Shown: positions 25,863-34,608 of the stretch, piece after piece | Numbering within the stretch: position 1 is the first letter of the stretch | Layout: each line of letters opens with the position of its first letter | Assembly: GCA_002344125.1 (NCBI GenBank) | Contig: DDTQ01000011.1 | Coordinates: forward strand, 703,245-767,244 | Length of the DNA stretch: 64,000 bases | Origin: Ignavibacteria bacterium UBA2360 | GTDB taxonomy: Bacteria; Bacteroidota; Ignavibacteria; Tepidaquicellales; OLB5 | Direction of reading: 5' to 3' | Made by a program: the position numbers and the translations under genes | The notes under the pieces: model-generated | Told to the model about the DNA's origin: nothing | Seen by the model: the letters and a program-made list of their open reading frames with translations, nothing else | Databases searched by the model: none

Positions 25863-26036
25863 ATGTTCAAAATTAAAAAAATTCATCCTATTAAGCCAAT
25901 AAAACCGCCTAATAAACTTCCAAAAATAAAGCCGATAATGCCAATTGGTAAAAGCGAATGGGTAGAAGGTCATTGGAGATATGATTACAAAACCCGAAAA
26001 TACAATTGGATAGAAGGACATTGGAGAAGAAGTTAG
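25863..26036 (+). CDS. Small basic protein with two WxxGxW repeats
   Basis: A 57-aa protein. The first half is Lys/Pro/Ile-rich (KIHPIKPIKPPNKLPKIKPI). The second half has two copies of W[VI]EGHWR about 17 residues apart, the WxxGxW repeat motif usually seen in small periplasmic or surface proteins. There is no signal peptide. AAGGA lies about 10 nt before the ATG. A DUF2188 gene starts 29 bp later, so the two are probably co-transcribed. Role unknown. Confidence 0.65.
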   Translation: MFKIKKIHPIKPIKPPNKLPKIKPIMPIGKSEWVEGHWRYDYKTRKYNWIEGHWRRS

Positions 26037-26065
26037 TAAGAAAATCAAAAAAATAAATTAAAATT

Positions 26066-26287
26066 ATGAAAAAAAATCAATGGGTCGTCCCAAACAAAGA
26101 TGGATGGGGTGTCCGGGGTGAGGGTAACGATAAACTCACGTCGAAAACAGATACAAAAGCAGAAGCAGAAGCTATTGCGAAAGAAATCGCTAAGAATCAA
26201 AAGTCTGAACTAGTAATACTTGGTAAAGACGGAAAAATTCAAAGCAGAAATAGTTACGGTAATGATCCTTATCCCCCTAAAGGTTAA
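26066..26287 (+). CDS. DUF2188-family small protein
   Basis: A 73-aa protein with the DUF2188 pattern: WVVPNKDGWGVRGEG, then DTKAEAEAIAKEIAKNQKSELVI and GKDGKIQSRNSYGNDPYPP. It covers the whole domain. The family is small, soluble and uncharacterised. It follows the WxxGxW protein and is closed by a strong terminator. Confidence 0.88.
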   Translation: MKKNQWVVPNKDGWGVRGEGNDKLTSKTDTKAEAEAIAKEIAKNQKSELVILGKDGKIQSRNSYGNDPYPPKG

Positions 26288-26306
26288 GGAAATTTGATTC
26301 AATTTA

Positions 26307-26332
26307 AAGGCTACTTTAACAGTAGCCTTTTT
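26307..26332 (+). terminator. Terminator after the DUF2188 gene
   Basis: AAGGCTACT-ttaac-AGTAGCCTT followed by a run of T. Confidence 0.9.
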
Positions 26333-26428
26333 TATTTGTTTTGAAATTGTGAAATTTGTACTATTGAATGTATCGAAAAACGCTTTTGAAATTTACAAAG
26401 TTTTTTGCTTTGAAATTAATAAATCTTT

Positions 26429-26986
26429 ATGGAACAGAATTTCAGCACAATTGAACATCCCCAGAAAAAAAACCGCAGAATCTTGTGGGCATTACTTTTA
26501 TTACCTCTATTGGTAATAGTAGTAATTTATGGTTATAATTACATTACTCTTCAGGAGCCATTAAATACAGTTATTGAAAATGATAGCAGGAATAAGGGAA
26601 TCAAAGTATCAGTAACATACGATTCCTTTATTAATATCAGTTCTATTGAATACAGCCTTGAAGAGTTTAGTGGTCTCGCACCAGTTGATATATTCAGAGT
26701 TTTTTTGCAGTATGCGGAAGCACTTAAGAGCAGTAATTTTGATTATGTGATTTTGAGTCTAAATGGCAAACCCAAGTTTAAGATTGAGGGCTCCTATTTT
26801 AAGCAACTGGGTTCAGAATACTCATCTCAAAATCCGGCATATACTATCAGAACATTTCCGGAAAATCTGTATAATATGGATGGAAGCAAAGCATACGGGC
26901 AATGGACTGGCGGGTTACTGGGAGTTTTAAAACAACAAATGGAAGACTTTAACGATTTTATTAAGAAATGGACTGAAACAAATTAA
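26429..26986 (+). CDS. Single-pass membrane protein of unknown function
   Basis: A 185-aa protein with a cytoplasmic leader (about 18 residues, basic) and one membrane helix (LWALLLLPLLVIVVIYGY, about 19-37). An exported domain of about 145 residues without recognised motifs follows. It lies alone after a terminator. I do not recognise a family. Confidence 0.7.
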   Translation: MEQNFSTIEHPQKKNRRILWALLLLPLLVIVVIYGYNYITLQEPLNTVIENDSRNKGIKVSVTYDSFINISSIEYSLEEFSGLAPVDIFRVFLQYAEALKSSNFDYVILSLNGKPKFKIEGSYFKQLGSEYSSQNPAYTIRTFPENLYNMDGSKAYGQWTGGLLGVLKQQMEDFNDFIKKWTETN

Positions 26987-27214
26987 TCAATTTTGTCCAA
27001 TTCGTACATAAAACTTTATTTATGACCTCCACGGGCTAAAGCTTACTCCCCTTGGCAAGGGAAATATGAATTAGTGAAATTAGTGCAATTCGAGGATAAA
27101 GCTTTTGCAGGGTTTAAAGTCTGGATACCCGCCTCCGCTGGTATGACAAGTGAGGCAGGATAGGCAAGGCAACTTTTCTCTGTTTCTCCGTGTTAAAATA
27201 GCTTTTGATTTTTT

Positions 27215-27886
27215 ATGATGAACTATAAAATAATACGCTCCAAACGAAAAACCATAGCGCTGCAGGTAAACAGCGATGCGACGCTTACGGTCAGAATACC
27301 GTATGGCGTTTCCATGGGGTATGTGGAGCGGTTCATAGAAGAAAAGCGGACATGGATAGAAAAGAAGCAGGCGCAGTTTAGTGAGCTGAAAGCCAAGTAT
27401 AAACCCAGGCAATATGTGAACGGAGAAGAATTCCTCTTTGCCGGCAAGCCGTATGAATTAGAGATCGTACCGGGCAGCACCGCACGGATAGCTCTAACAA
27501 CTGATGGCAGATTACGCATAACCGAAAAATGCCTTGATGCGCCGAAGCATTACATTGAATGGTTCTACAGACAATTCGCTAAACGGCACATAAAAGCCCG
27601 CACCAAAGAAATAGCAGAAGTATTCGGCTATAAGTTTGCATCAATAAAAATTAACAGCGCTAAGACGCGCTGGGGGTCATGCTCAATGCGGGGGAATCTG
27701 AATTTCTCCTGGAGGCTTGTCATTATGCCTGAAGAAATGATAGATTACGTTATTGTACATGAGCTGGTTCACCTGGAAATTAAGGATCACTCAAAGCGCT
27801 TTTACGCGCGCATGAGCGAACTTATGCCTGATCACAGACGCCGCGAAAAGTGGCTGAAGGTGAATTCAGGGATGAGCACTTTATAA
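27215..27886 (+). CDS. YgjP-like (M48/DUF45) metallopeptidase-family protein
   Basis: A 223-aa protein of the YgjP/DUF45 family. The zinc motif HExxH is in VIVHELVHLEIKDHSKRF, with a downstream His in this HELxH-x7-H/F context. RWGSCS and NFSWRLVIMP just before it are hallmarks of the family. The N-terminal half (SKRKTIALQVNSDATLTVRI) is the usual beta-rich part. E. coli YgjP has been linked to pyrophosphatase or peptidase activity; the in vivo role is unclear. Confidence 0.9.
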   Translation: MMNYKIIRSKRKTIALQVNSDATLTVRIPYGVSMGYVERFIEEKRTWIEKKQAQFSELKAKYKPRQYVNGEEFLFAGKPYELEIVPGSTARIALTTDGRLRITEKCLDAPKHYIEWFYRQFAKRHIKARTKEIAEVFGYKFASIKINSAKTRWGSCSMRGNLNFSWRLVIMPEEMIDYVIVHELVHLEIKDHSKRFYARMSELMPDHRRREKWLKVNSGMSTL

Positions 27887-27936
27887 GAGAAGTAATAACG
27901 CATGCTATAAACTTAAATCCAATGCCACAAAAATCT

Positions 27937-28041
27937 GCACAGACAGGAATGTCTGTGCTACTAAAATAAAATTCGTGGTTAACGCTTTTAAAATGTAAGA
28001 CCCCCTCGGGCTAAAGCCCACTCCCCCTTAGTAAGGGGGAG
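27937..28041. repeat. Cluster of three REP-like hairpins
   Basis: GCACAGACA-ggaa-TGTCTGTGC (27937-27958) is the inverse copy of the element at 4371. GGGCT-aa-AGCCC (28008-28019) and CTCCCCCTTA-g-TAAGGGGGAG (28021-28041) follow. A decayed version of the latter two (gggctaaagcttactcccct) lies near 27032. All are intergenic and upstream of ada. Confidence 0.65.
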
Positions 28042-28138
28042 ACTGTTCTTCGATTAGTTAAGAATTTGATGTCAATTTTTCGGTGGAAAGAACAATCAAT
28101 AGCCTTTATTTTTGTATCAATAAAATTAATATTTAACC

Positions 28139-29200
28139 ATGGAAATGAAATATTTTCAATTGCCGCCTGCGGCTGAAATGAAACGTGCCGTTTACAGCAA
28201 AGATAAAAGTTACGACGGAATATTCTTTGTTGCCGTAAAGAGCACAAATATTTTTTGCAGACCCGCATGTACTGCGCGCAAACCCCTGGAAAAGAACATG
28301 GTGTTCTATTCATCAGCGCGCGATGCGCTGTTTGCAGGCTACAGAGCCTGCAAACGCTGCAAACCATTGGAGCTCACGGGCACACACCCTGATTGGGTGA
28401 AAACGCTGCTTGAAAAGATCGATTCATCCAATGAAAAAAAATTACGTGATGGTGAATTGAGAGCTATGGGGATACAACCCGAAAAGGCGCGCAGGTATTT
28501 TATGAAAAATTACGGCATGACTTTCCACGCATACCAGCGCAGCCGCAGACTTGGCTCCGCATTTACACAGATACGTGAAGGCTCAAAAATTGATGATGCG
28601 GTTTTCAGTAACGGGTATAATTCACACAGCGGCTTTCGTGATGCATTTTCAAAAGTGTTCGGCAAACCACCGGGCAGATCAGAATCCACTGATTGCATTG
28701 TAACTTCACTGTATCAAAGCAAGCTGGGTCCTATAATAATTGGCGCTACTTCCAAGGGCGTGTGTTTGGTTGAATTCAGTGACCGCAGAATGCTGGAGTA
28801 CCAGCTTAAAACTATCCGCAAAAGATTTAACGCGGCGATAATTCCCGGCAGCAATAAACATATTGTACAAGTGAAAAGTGAGCTTGATGAATACTTTAAG
28901 GGAAACTTAAAGAACTTTAAGACTCCGTTGGTTTACCCGGGTACTGATTTCCAGGTGAACGTATGGAACAACTTAAAGAAGATACCATACGGTAAAACCA
29001 TTTCTTATATTGATCTCGCAGAAAAGATAGGGTTAAAAGGCGCTTCACGCGCTGTAGGTACGGCAAATGGTATGAACAGGATAGCCATACTTATCCCCTG
29101 CCACCGCGTTGTGAATAAAGATGGCAGACTGGGCGGCTACGGCGGCGGTCTTTGGCGCAAGCAGTGGCTGCTTGATCTGGAAAGAGGGCATTTATCCTGA
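28139..29200 (+). CDS. ada: Ada: methylphosphotriester/O6-methylguanine-DNA methyltransferase and activator
   Basis: A 353-aa three-domain repair protein. The N-terminal zinc domain has C40, C44, C71 and C74 (FCRPAC and ACKRC); one Cys takes the methyl group from phosphotriesters. An AraC-type helix-turn-helix follows (about 95-175, with YNSHSGFRDAFSKVFG). The C-terminal O6-methylguanine methyltransferase domain has the acceptor Cys in IPCHRVV, preceded by GASRAVGTANGMN. The full-length architecture implies methylation-induced autoregulation. TATTTTTG at 28107-28114 is a plausible -7 element. Confidence 0.96.
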   Translation: MEMKYFQLPPAAEMKRAVYSKDKSYDGIFFVAVKSTNIFCRPACTARKPLEKNMVFYSSARDALFAGYRACKRCKPLELTGTHPDWVKTLLEKIDSSNEKKLRDGELRAMGIQPEKARRYFMKNYGMTFHAYQRSRRLGSAFTQIREGSKIDDAVFSNGYNSHSGFRDAFSKVFGKPPGRSESTDCIVTSLYQSKLGPIIIGATSKGVCLVEFSDRRMLEYQLKTIRKRFNAAIIPGSNKHIVQVKSELDEYFKGNLKNFKTPLVYPGTDFQVNVWNNLKKIPYGKTISYIDLAEKIGLKGASRAVGTANGMNRIAILIPCHRVVNKDGRLGGYGGGLWRKQWLLDLERGHLS

Positions 29201-29297
29201 ACGCAGAGAGGGATCTCATTCGGAGAACACCAATTCTCAGAATCTAATTAGTTGTTGGTCAATTAGACCAATAATTATTTTTTATTTGACCACCCCA

Positions 29298-29342
29298 AAT
29301 CCGGCTATCGCCGGATTTTTCCCCTCCTTAACAAAGGAGGGG
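29298..29342. repeat. Double-hairpin repeat
   Basis: AATCCGGC-tatc-GCCGGATT (29298-29317) followed directly by CCCCTCC-ttaacaaa-GGAGGGG (29321-29342), with TTTTT between them. The first stem plus T-run could also terminate the ada transcript. Confidence 0.6.
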
Positions 29343-29476
29343 AGCTTTTATTATCATTTAATGCGCCTATTCGAAATATATCCTGCAATTTATTTTCCCG
29401 TACAACAATTTTCTTTTTTCGTTAAATTGCTTCAATTCAAAATTTACATTATGAATTTTCGCCTGCATATGCGGGA

Positions 29477-30166
29477 ATGAGTTTAAAATTGAAGAAAATT
29501 GATTACACAAAATACCCGTTGCCGCGCATGCGGCATCATGCCAATCCCGTACTGTACTTTCCGTTAAAGCAGCACAAAGGAAATAATTTCTATTACCCGC
29601 CGGTATTTGAAAAACTAGAGTGGAACGAAATATTCAGCAGCGGCAAGCCGCCCGATATGCTTGATATCGGCTGCGGGCTTGGCAGATTTCTGCTGGAAAC
29701 ATCGCTGAAAAACAGCGATAAAAATATTCTCGGGTTTGAAGTGCGTCAAACCGCAGTTGAGTGGATAAAGGGAGTTATAGAAGGTGAGAAGCTTCCTAAT
29801 GTACAAGCGCTGTGGTACAGCGCGGTAAACGGAATGAGTTTTATAGAAACCGGTTCGATAGAAAAGGTGTTTTATTTTTTTCCTGACCCGTGGGTGAAAA
29901 AGAAACAAAACAAACGCAGAGCGTTTTCTGCGGAACTGCTGAAGGAAATTCACCGCGTGTTAAAACCGGAGGGTAATTTATATTTAATGACCGATGTTCC
30001 GGAAGTTGATGAATATCAGCAAAGCATTTTGAATGAAACCGGATTGTTTGAATTTAGATATACCGAAAAAGATCAATGGGATCTTCAGGTAAGATCAAAC
30101 CATGAGATTTTTTGCGAAGATAAAGGGATCCCGTTTATCAGGATGACATGCAGAAAGAAGCAGTAG
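29477..30166 (+). CDS. trmB: tRNA (guanine-46-N7)-methyltransferase
   Basis: A 229-aa SAM-dependent methyltransferase. The SAM site is LDIGCGLGRFLLE, acidic strand 2 is GFEVRQTA, and the diagnostic TrmB motif is FYFFPDPWVKKKQNKRR near residue 135, with LMTDVPEVDEY downstream. It modifies the variable loop of tRNAs. It stands alone between ada and citrate synthase. Confidence 0.95.
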   Translation: MSLKLKKIDYTKYPLPRMRHHANPVLYFPLKQHKGNNFYYPPVFEKLEWNEIFSSGKPPDMLDIGCGLGRFLLETSLKNSDKNILGFEVRQTAVEWIKGVIEGEKLPNVQALWYSAVNGMSFIETGSIEKVFYFFPDPWVKKKQNKRRAFSAELLKEIHRVLKPEGNLYLMTDVPEVDEYQQSILNETGLFEFRYTEKDQWDLQVRSNHEIFCEDKGIPFIRMTCRKKQ

Positions 30167-30512
30167 TGCGGTATATTTCTCATTTCAACCCGTAAAACGC
30201 AGTTTGTCTTGTTTTTTGATGATAAATAGCATTAACCCTAACGTATTGTTAATATATTTTCTTTCAAAATAACAGAAATTTCGGATTTTTAACCTTTTAA
30301 ATTATTTCATTTTCAGATATATTTACGGTTCAGCCTTTTAAATTTACACAATAAATTCTGCAGTACACAACTGAAGTAATTGCTTGTAATATTGAATATT
30401 GGTGAATTATGAGTTCTTTCAGTCTTCAGGTCAAAATTTCAATTTTTAATAATAATGGTTCAGATTTTTTTCAGTATTTAATTTTTTTAAGAAAGGAAGT
30501 ACAATAATTAAC
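30167..30512. other. Gene-free AT-rich region upstream of citrate synthase
   Basis: No coding sequence or RNA gene is seen in these 346 bp. The only visible signal is a ribosome site AAGGAAG at 30493-30499 for the gene at 30513. No convincing TTG-N20-TAnnTTTG promoter was found; TATATTTA near 30317 is the nearest -7-like match. Confidence 0.6.
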
Positions 30513-31790
30513 ATGTCTTTGTTGAAAGCAAAACTTGCTTCTCAAGTTCCGGATTTGAAAGATCGAGTACGGAATTTGGGAAAAAACCACGGAAGTAAAG
30601 TTATTTCCGAAGTATCAGTTGAACAGGTGCTGGGCGGTATGAGAGGTATAAAATCACTTATATGCGATACATCTGAAGTCGGGCTTGATTACGGTCTTGT
30701 AATCAGGGGAATACCTATCCTGGAATTAACCGAAAAGCTCCCCGAAGATGTATTATGGCTTATGCTTACAGGTTCACTTCCCACAGAGGAAGAATCAAAG
30801 GACCTGCAAAAGGAAATAAACGGCAGAATGGATGTCCCGGATTATATCTGGAACATTCTCAACGCTTTTCCCGCAGATGCGCACCCGATGAATATGCTGA
30901 GCGCGCTTGTAACAGCTCTGGGGTATGATTCGAAATTCCGCCGCGAATATGATAAGGGCTTAAAGAAAGATCTATATTGGGAATATACCCTGGAGGATTC
31001 ACTTGATCTTATCGCCAAGATGCCGGTGATCGCTTCGGCTATTTACCGTAAGAGATTCGGTAAGGGTGAGATGATAAAACCCAGTAAGGATCTGGACTGG
31101 GGCGCAAACTACGCTTACATGCTGGGCATTGACGGCAACATGGAAGAATGGTACAAACTGATGAGAATGTATATGGTCGTGCATTGCGATCATGAAAGCG
31201 GCAATGTCAGCGCGTTTACATCTCATGTTGTAGGTTCAGCTTTAAGCGATGCATATTATTCGCTTGCCGCTGGTTTGAACGGCTTAGCGGGTCCGCTGCA
31301 CGGACTTGCAAACCAGGAATGCCTGAAATTTGTTATAGAGCTGCTTAATCATTTCGGCAAGGTGCCAAGTGATGATGAGCTCAGAAGTTTCGCTAAAGAA
31401 AGACTTGATAAGGGTCTCGTAATCCCCGGCTACGGTCATGCGGTTCTTAGGGTCACCGATCCCAGGTTCACCGCTTCGCTTGACTGGGGTAAAAAAGTTA
31501 TCCCGAATGATGACAGGTTTGTAGTAGTTGAAAAATTGTTTAATATTGTTCCTCAATTACTGATTGAGCAGGGCAAGGCAAAAGATCCCTGGCCTAATGT
31601 AGATGCTGCAACGGGAGCGTTGTTGTATCACTACGGAGTTAAAGAATTTGAATATTATACGGTTATATTCAGTGTATCAAGGGCTCTTGGAATCTGTTCG
31701 CAGCTGATCTTAAGCCGCGCAATGGGTGAGCCAATTACCAGGCCGAAATCAGTAACAATGGACTGGCTTGAAAAAGCTGTGAACAAATAA
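30513..31790 (+). CDS. gltA: Citrate synthase (mitochondrial-like type)
   Basis: A 425-aa enzyme condensing oxaloacetate and acetyl-CoA. Catalytic residues lie in HCDHESGNVSAFTSH (H274-equivalent), PGYGHAVLRVTDPRF (H320-equivalent) and NVDAATGALLYHYG (D375-equivalent), giving the motif set of the eukaryote-like branch rather than the short bacterial type. GLAGPLHGLANQE is also conserved. It has a clear ribosome site and appears monocistronic. Confidence 0.96.
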   Translation: MSLLKAKLASQVPDLKDRVRNLGKNHGSKVISEVSVEQVLGGMRGIKSLICDTSEVGLDYGLVIRGIPILELTEKLPEDVLWLMLTGSLPTEEESKDLQKEINGRMDVPDYIWNILNAFPADAHPMNMLSALVTALGYDSKFRREYDKGLKKDLYWEYTLEDSLDLIAKMPVIASAIYRKRFGKGEMIKPSKDLDWGANYAYMLGIDGNMEEWYKLMRMYMVVHCDHESGNVSAFTSHVVGSALSDAYYSLAAGLNGLAGPLHGLANQECLKFVIELLNHFGKVPSDDELRSFAKERLDKGLVIPGYGHAVLRVTDPRFTASLDWGKKVIPNDDRFVVVEKLFNIVPQLLIEQGKAKDPWPNVDAATGALLYHYGVKEFEYYTVIFSVSRALGICSQLILSRAMGEPITRPKSVTMDWLEKAVNK

Positions 31791-31844
31791 TCCGTTCGTT
31801 TAAATAGGTTTTAAGGCTGAATATTTTTAAATTATTTTTTTTGT

Positions 31845-32963
31845 TTGGAAGAAAAAACACAAAATACCGAACTGAATCTGTCTGAGGCAGATGAAGATCA
31901 AATCAGCGGCGATGAAGCTGCTGAACCAGGCAGCAAAAATGCAGTAATGTATATTTTGCCGCTGCTCTTATGTGTTCTTCTTTTTGCGGGGTTTACACAG
32001 GAACCCGTAAACAAAAAATCAGTTAAAAAAAATGTTTCGCAAGAGCAGACGGTTGATGAAGACGATGATTCACCAAAGATCAATTTATCTGCTTTGCTGG
32101 CAGCAGAGGAATTTTCTAAAAATCTGAGGGATACTGTTTACACCAGCGATGACGTTTGGCTTGAATTCAGAATTGATCAGCAGATGCTTTATGTGCATTA
32201 CAGGGACGGGCGAATAATAAAATATCCCGTTTCATCAGGCATAGCGGGTGCGCACAAAAGTGTTAGCTCAAGGCCGGGACTCTTTGCGATCTTCCATATG
32301 AATGAGGCGCATAAATCTTCACAGTTCAATTCACAGCTTAATTACTTCATGGCCTTCAACATGGGCTCCGGGTTCCACGGTTTGCCCGGAACCGGATACT
32401 ATGTTCATCTTGGCGTTAGACCCTCATCTCATGGATGTGTCAGAATGAGAAACGAAGACGCGAGAGTTTTGTTTAAACAATGTAAAATAGGTACTCTTGT
32501 GCTTGCCCATAAAGGAAATACCAACAGGGTAGTTGCGTTTGCGCCGGAAGGATTTACAAATGATGCCGAATATACAAAAGATGATTATCTTAACATGCTT
32601 GCCTACAATCTTGGTTCAATTATGGAAGGCAAATATTTTATCAATCCTCCGAAAAGATTCATAATTGACGGCAAAATAATTCCAAAGATAGGCATCAATG
32701 TTCTTTCAACTGAGGAGCCGCCCGAAAAACAGGTGCTTCCGTTTGCGGTCGCGAGATTTGAAAGTAAACCGGACTTTCTCGGTAACAGGTATTTATCAGC
32801 TGCAAACATAACTGAAGCTGTCAATCTTGCCAGGAACTTTGGCATACCTGAAGGTGATTCTATAATTACCGATAACCGGCAAATTGCAGTTGCGCCGGAA
32901 ATGATAAAAAGGTATGTTCATAATCCCCTGGGAATATTGCCTTACTTTCCTCCTGATAATTAA
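31845..32963 (+). CDS. L,D-transpeptidase (YkuD) with N-terminal membrane anchor
   Basis: A 372-aa protein. An acidic cytoplasmic leader is followed by a membrane segment at about residues 34-50 (VMYILPLLLCVLLFAGF), then a linker and a YkuD domain at about 100-225. The catalytic motif is SSHGCVRM, with HGLPGT upstream. Such enzymes cross-link peptidoglycan or attach lipoproteins to it in the periplasm. About 130 extra C-terminal residues have no recognised motif. The start is TTG at 31845; no in-frame ATG occurs before the membrane segment, so the TTG is kept. Confidence 0.9.
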   Translation: MEEKTQNTELNLSEADEDQISGDEAAEPGSKNAVMYILPLLLCVLLFAGFTQEPVNKKSVKKNVSQEQTVDEDDDSPKINLSALLAAEEFSKNLRDTVYTSDDVWLEFRIDQQMLYVHYRDGRIIKYPVSSGIAGAHKSVSSRPGLFAIFHMNEAHKSSQFNSQLNYFMAFNMGSGFHGLPGTGYYVHLGVRPSSHGCVRMRNEDARVLFKQCKIGTLVLAHKGNTNRVVAFAPEGFTNDAEYTKDDYLNMLAYNLGSIMEGKYFINPPKRFIIDGKIIPKIGINVLSTEEPPEKQVLPFAVARFESKPDFLGNRYLSAANITEAVNLARNFGIPEGDSIITDNRQIAVAPEMIKRYVHNPLGILPYFPPDN

Positions 32964-32993
32964 ATATTTATAATTTATAAAAGATCAAACACC

Positions 32994-33293
32994 ATGGTAA
33001 AGTTAGTTGCAATGTATAAAACCCCTTCTGATATAGAAATGTTTGAAAAACATTACTTTGAAAAACATATGCCATTGGTAGATGTTATCCCGGGCCTTAT
33101 AAAGTCAGAAGTATCAAAGCTTAAGGTGCTGCCGGGGACTGAATCGGAATACTACATGATGACAGAAATGTATTATGAAGATATGGATGCATTCAATGCA
33201 GCGATGGGCTCTCCTGAAGGCAAGGCTTCGGCCCGTGACCTTGCGAATTTTGCCAAAAACAGGGTTGATTTCTTCCTCGGGAAAGTAAAATAG
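32994..33293 (+). CDS. EthD-domain protein
   Basis: A 99-aa ferredoxin-like (dimeric alpha/beta barrel) protein: MVKLVAMYKTPSDIEMFEKHY, then HMPLVDVIPGL and MTEMYYEDMDAFNAAM, covering a full EthD domain. Members form small dimers, some linked to degradation pathways or cofactor handling. It lies 30 bp after the YkuD gene and may be co-transcribed. Substrate unknown. Confidence 0.85.
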   Translation: MVKLVAMYKTPSDIEMFEKHYFEKHMPLVDVIPGLIKSEVSKLKVLPGTESEYYMMTEMYYEDMDAFNAAMGSPEGKASARDLANFAKNRVDFFLGKVK

Positions 33294-33468
33294 TTAGTTC
33301 TTGTTTTTAACCGTTTTTTAATATTTTCTGCTTAAAGTGGTCTTGTATTTATTTTCTTTTTTATCTATAATGCAATCCCAACAACAAAGAAATTGGAACA
33401 AAATTTATACTTTTCCCGTATAAATTGTAAGAAATTCATAAATTGTTTTATATTTTAACGGAGGTTTT

Positions 33469-34266
33469 ATGGTTAACGATAATATAGATATCCTGCAGAA
33501 TTCAGGATACGGTGCGACAGAACTCAAGAAAACATACCAGAAGTATCTGCAGCGCGGACTCATTTTCGCAATACTTATCCATGGCTTTATAATAGGCACA
33601 TATCTGTTTGCCAATTATATAAGCAAGATTGAAGACCAGAAGAAGACAGATGTTCAGCAGAGGATAATTAATGTTAGCGATCTGGAGCCGCCACCATCTG
33701 CAAATGATGAAGAGGAACCGCCTCCGCCAAAGATCGAAGAACCGCCGGTAGCTCCGCCCAAAGATCTAACAGCTTTAACACCTGAGCCTGTGGCTAAAGA
33801 AAAAGCTGAAGAGCAGACCATTAAAACACAGCAGGAGCTTGAAGAAATTAAAACTCCCGTGGGCAGCAATGATTCCGGAAAGTTTCAGTACACAGGCAAC
33901 GTAAAAGTTGAAGAGAAAAAGATCGAAGAGAAGATTGAGAAAAAGGAAAAAGTTGTAGAAGAAAAAACCGTATTCCAGTCATTCGAAGTTGAAAAAGCGC
34001 CGGAGTGCGTTAACCTTTCACAGGTCAGATCTTCTATGAGATATCCCGAGATCGCAAGAGAAGCGGGAATGGAAGGAAGAGTAACCGTAAAAGTTCTTGT
34101 TGGACCCGATGGTAATGTAATAAAAGTTGGTTCAGTAAGCGGACCTGATGTATTCCATGATGAAGTAAGGGATAAGGCAAATAACCTGCAGTTCACACCC
34201 GGTCTTCAGAACGGAAAACCTGTTAAGGTTTGGGTTACAGTACCGTTTAATTTCAAGCTGAATTAA
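33469..34266 (+). CDS. TonB-family energy-transducing protein
   Basis: A 265-aa protein. One N-terminal membrane helix lies at about residues 31-49 (LIFAILIHGFIIGTYLF), followed by a Pro/Glu-rich periplasmic spacer (EEEPPPPKIEEPPVAPP) and a Lys/Glu-rich stretch. The C-terminal TonB domain is at about 180-265 (MRYPEIAREAGMEGRVTVKV, then VWVTVPFNFKL). It should link the inner-membrane proton motive force to outer-membrane transporters. A strong ribosome site GGAGG precedes the ATG. Downstream genes are a small membrane protein, a PstS-like lipoprotein and a TPR protein, all on the same strand with short gaps. ExbB/ExbD are not in the window. Confidence 0.94.
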   Translation: MVNDNIDILQNSGYGATELKKTYQKYLQRGLIFAILIHGFIIGTYLFANYISKIEDQKKTDVQQRIINVSDLEPPPSANDEEEPPPPKIEEPPVAPPKDLTALTPEPVAKEKAEEQTIKTQQELEEIKTPVGSNDSGKFQYTGNVKVEEKKIEEKIEKKEKVVEEKTVFQSFEVEKAPECVNLSQVRSSMRYPEIAREAGMEGRVTVKVLVGPDGNVIKVGSVSGPDVFHDEVRDKANNLQFTPGLQNGKPVKVWVTVPFNFKLN

Positions 34267-34341
34267 TTCCGGATACAAAGATCGTACTGACCGGTTTAAC
34301 CGGGTTTGATTTCAGCTTCAATATTGATTTGAAATAATATA

Positions 34342-34575
34342 TTGAAAGTACATACTTATTTTACAATAGGAATTTCCCTCATCTTTTTGGTGATGGGAAT
34401 TCTTATTTTAACAGGTGCCTATAACACCGCCGAACTGTTTAAAGGTAACGAATCTTTCCGCTGGATATTTGGCGGGATCCTGGTGATCTATGGGGTGTTC
34501 AGAGCGTATAATGCATACCTGAAAATGCAGAACCAGGGTAAAAAACTAAGATACTACGACAGGGAAGAAGAATAG
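34342..34575 (+). CDS. Small two-helix membrane protein
   Basis: A 77-aa protein starting at TTG. It has two hydrophobic helices, about residues 6-27 (YFTIGISLIFLVMGILILTG) and 40-60 (FRWIFGGILVIYGVFRAY), and a charged tail. It lies between the TonB-family and PstS-like genes in the same transcriptional direction and is likely an operon member. No family recognised. Confidence 0.75.
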   Translation: MKVHTYFTIGISLIFLVMGILILTGAYNTAELFKGNESFRWIFGGILVIYGVFRAYNAYLKMQNQGKKLRYYDREEE

Positions 34576-34608
34576 AACGAAATCCTCACTCTAAATGTTT
34601 AATAAGAA

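Noticed and set aside
29121..29480. Plus-strand frame of 119 codons between ada and trmB
   Set aside because: Overlaps the end of ada and runs through a REP double hairpin; no recognisable protein features.
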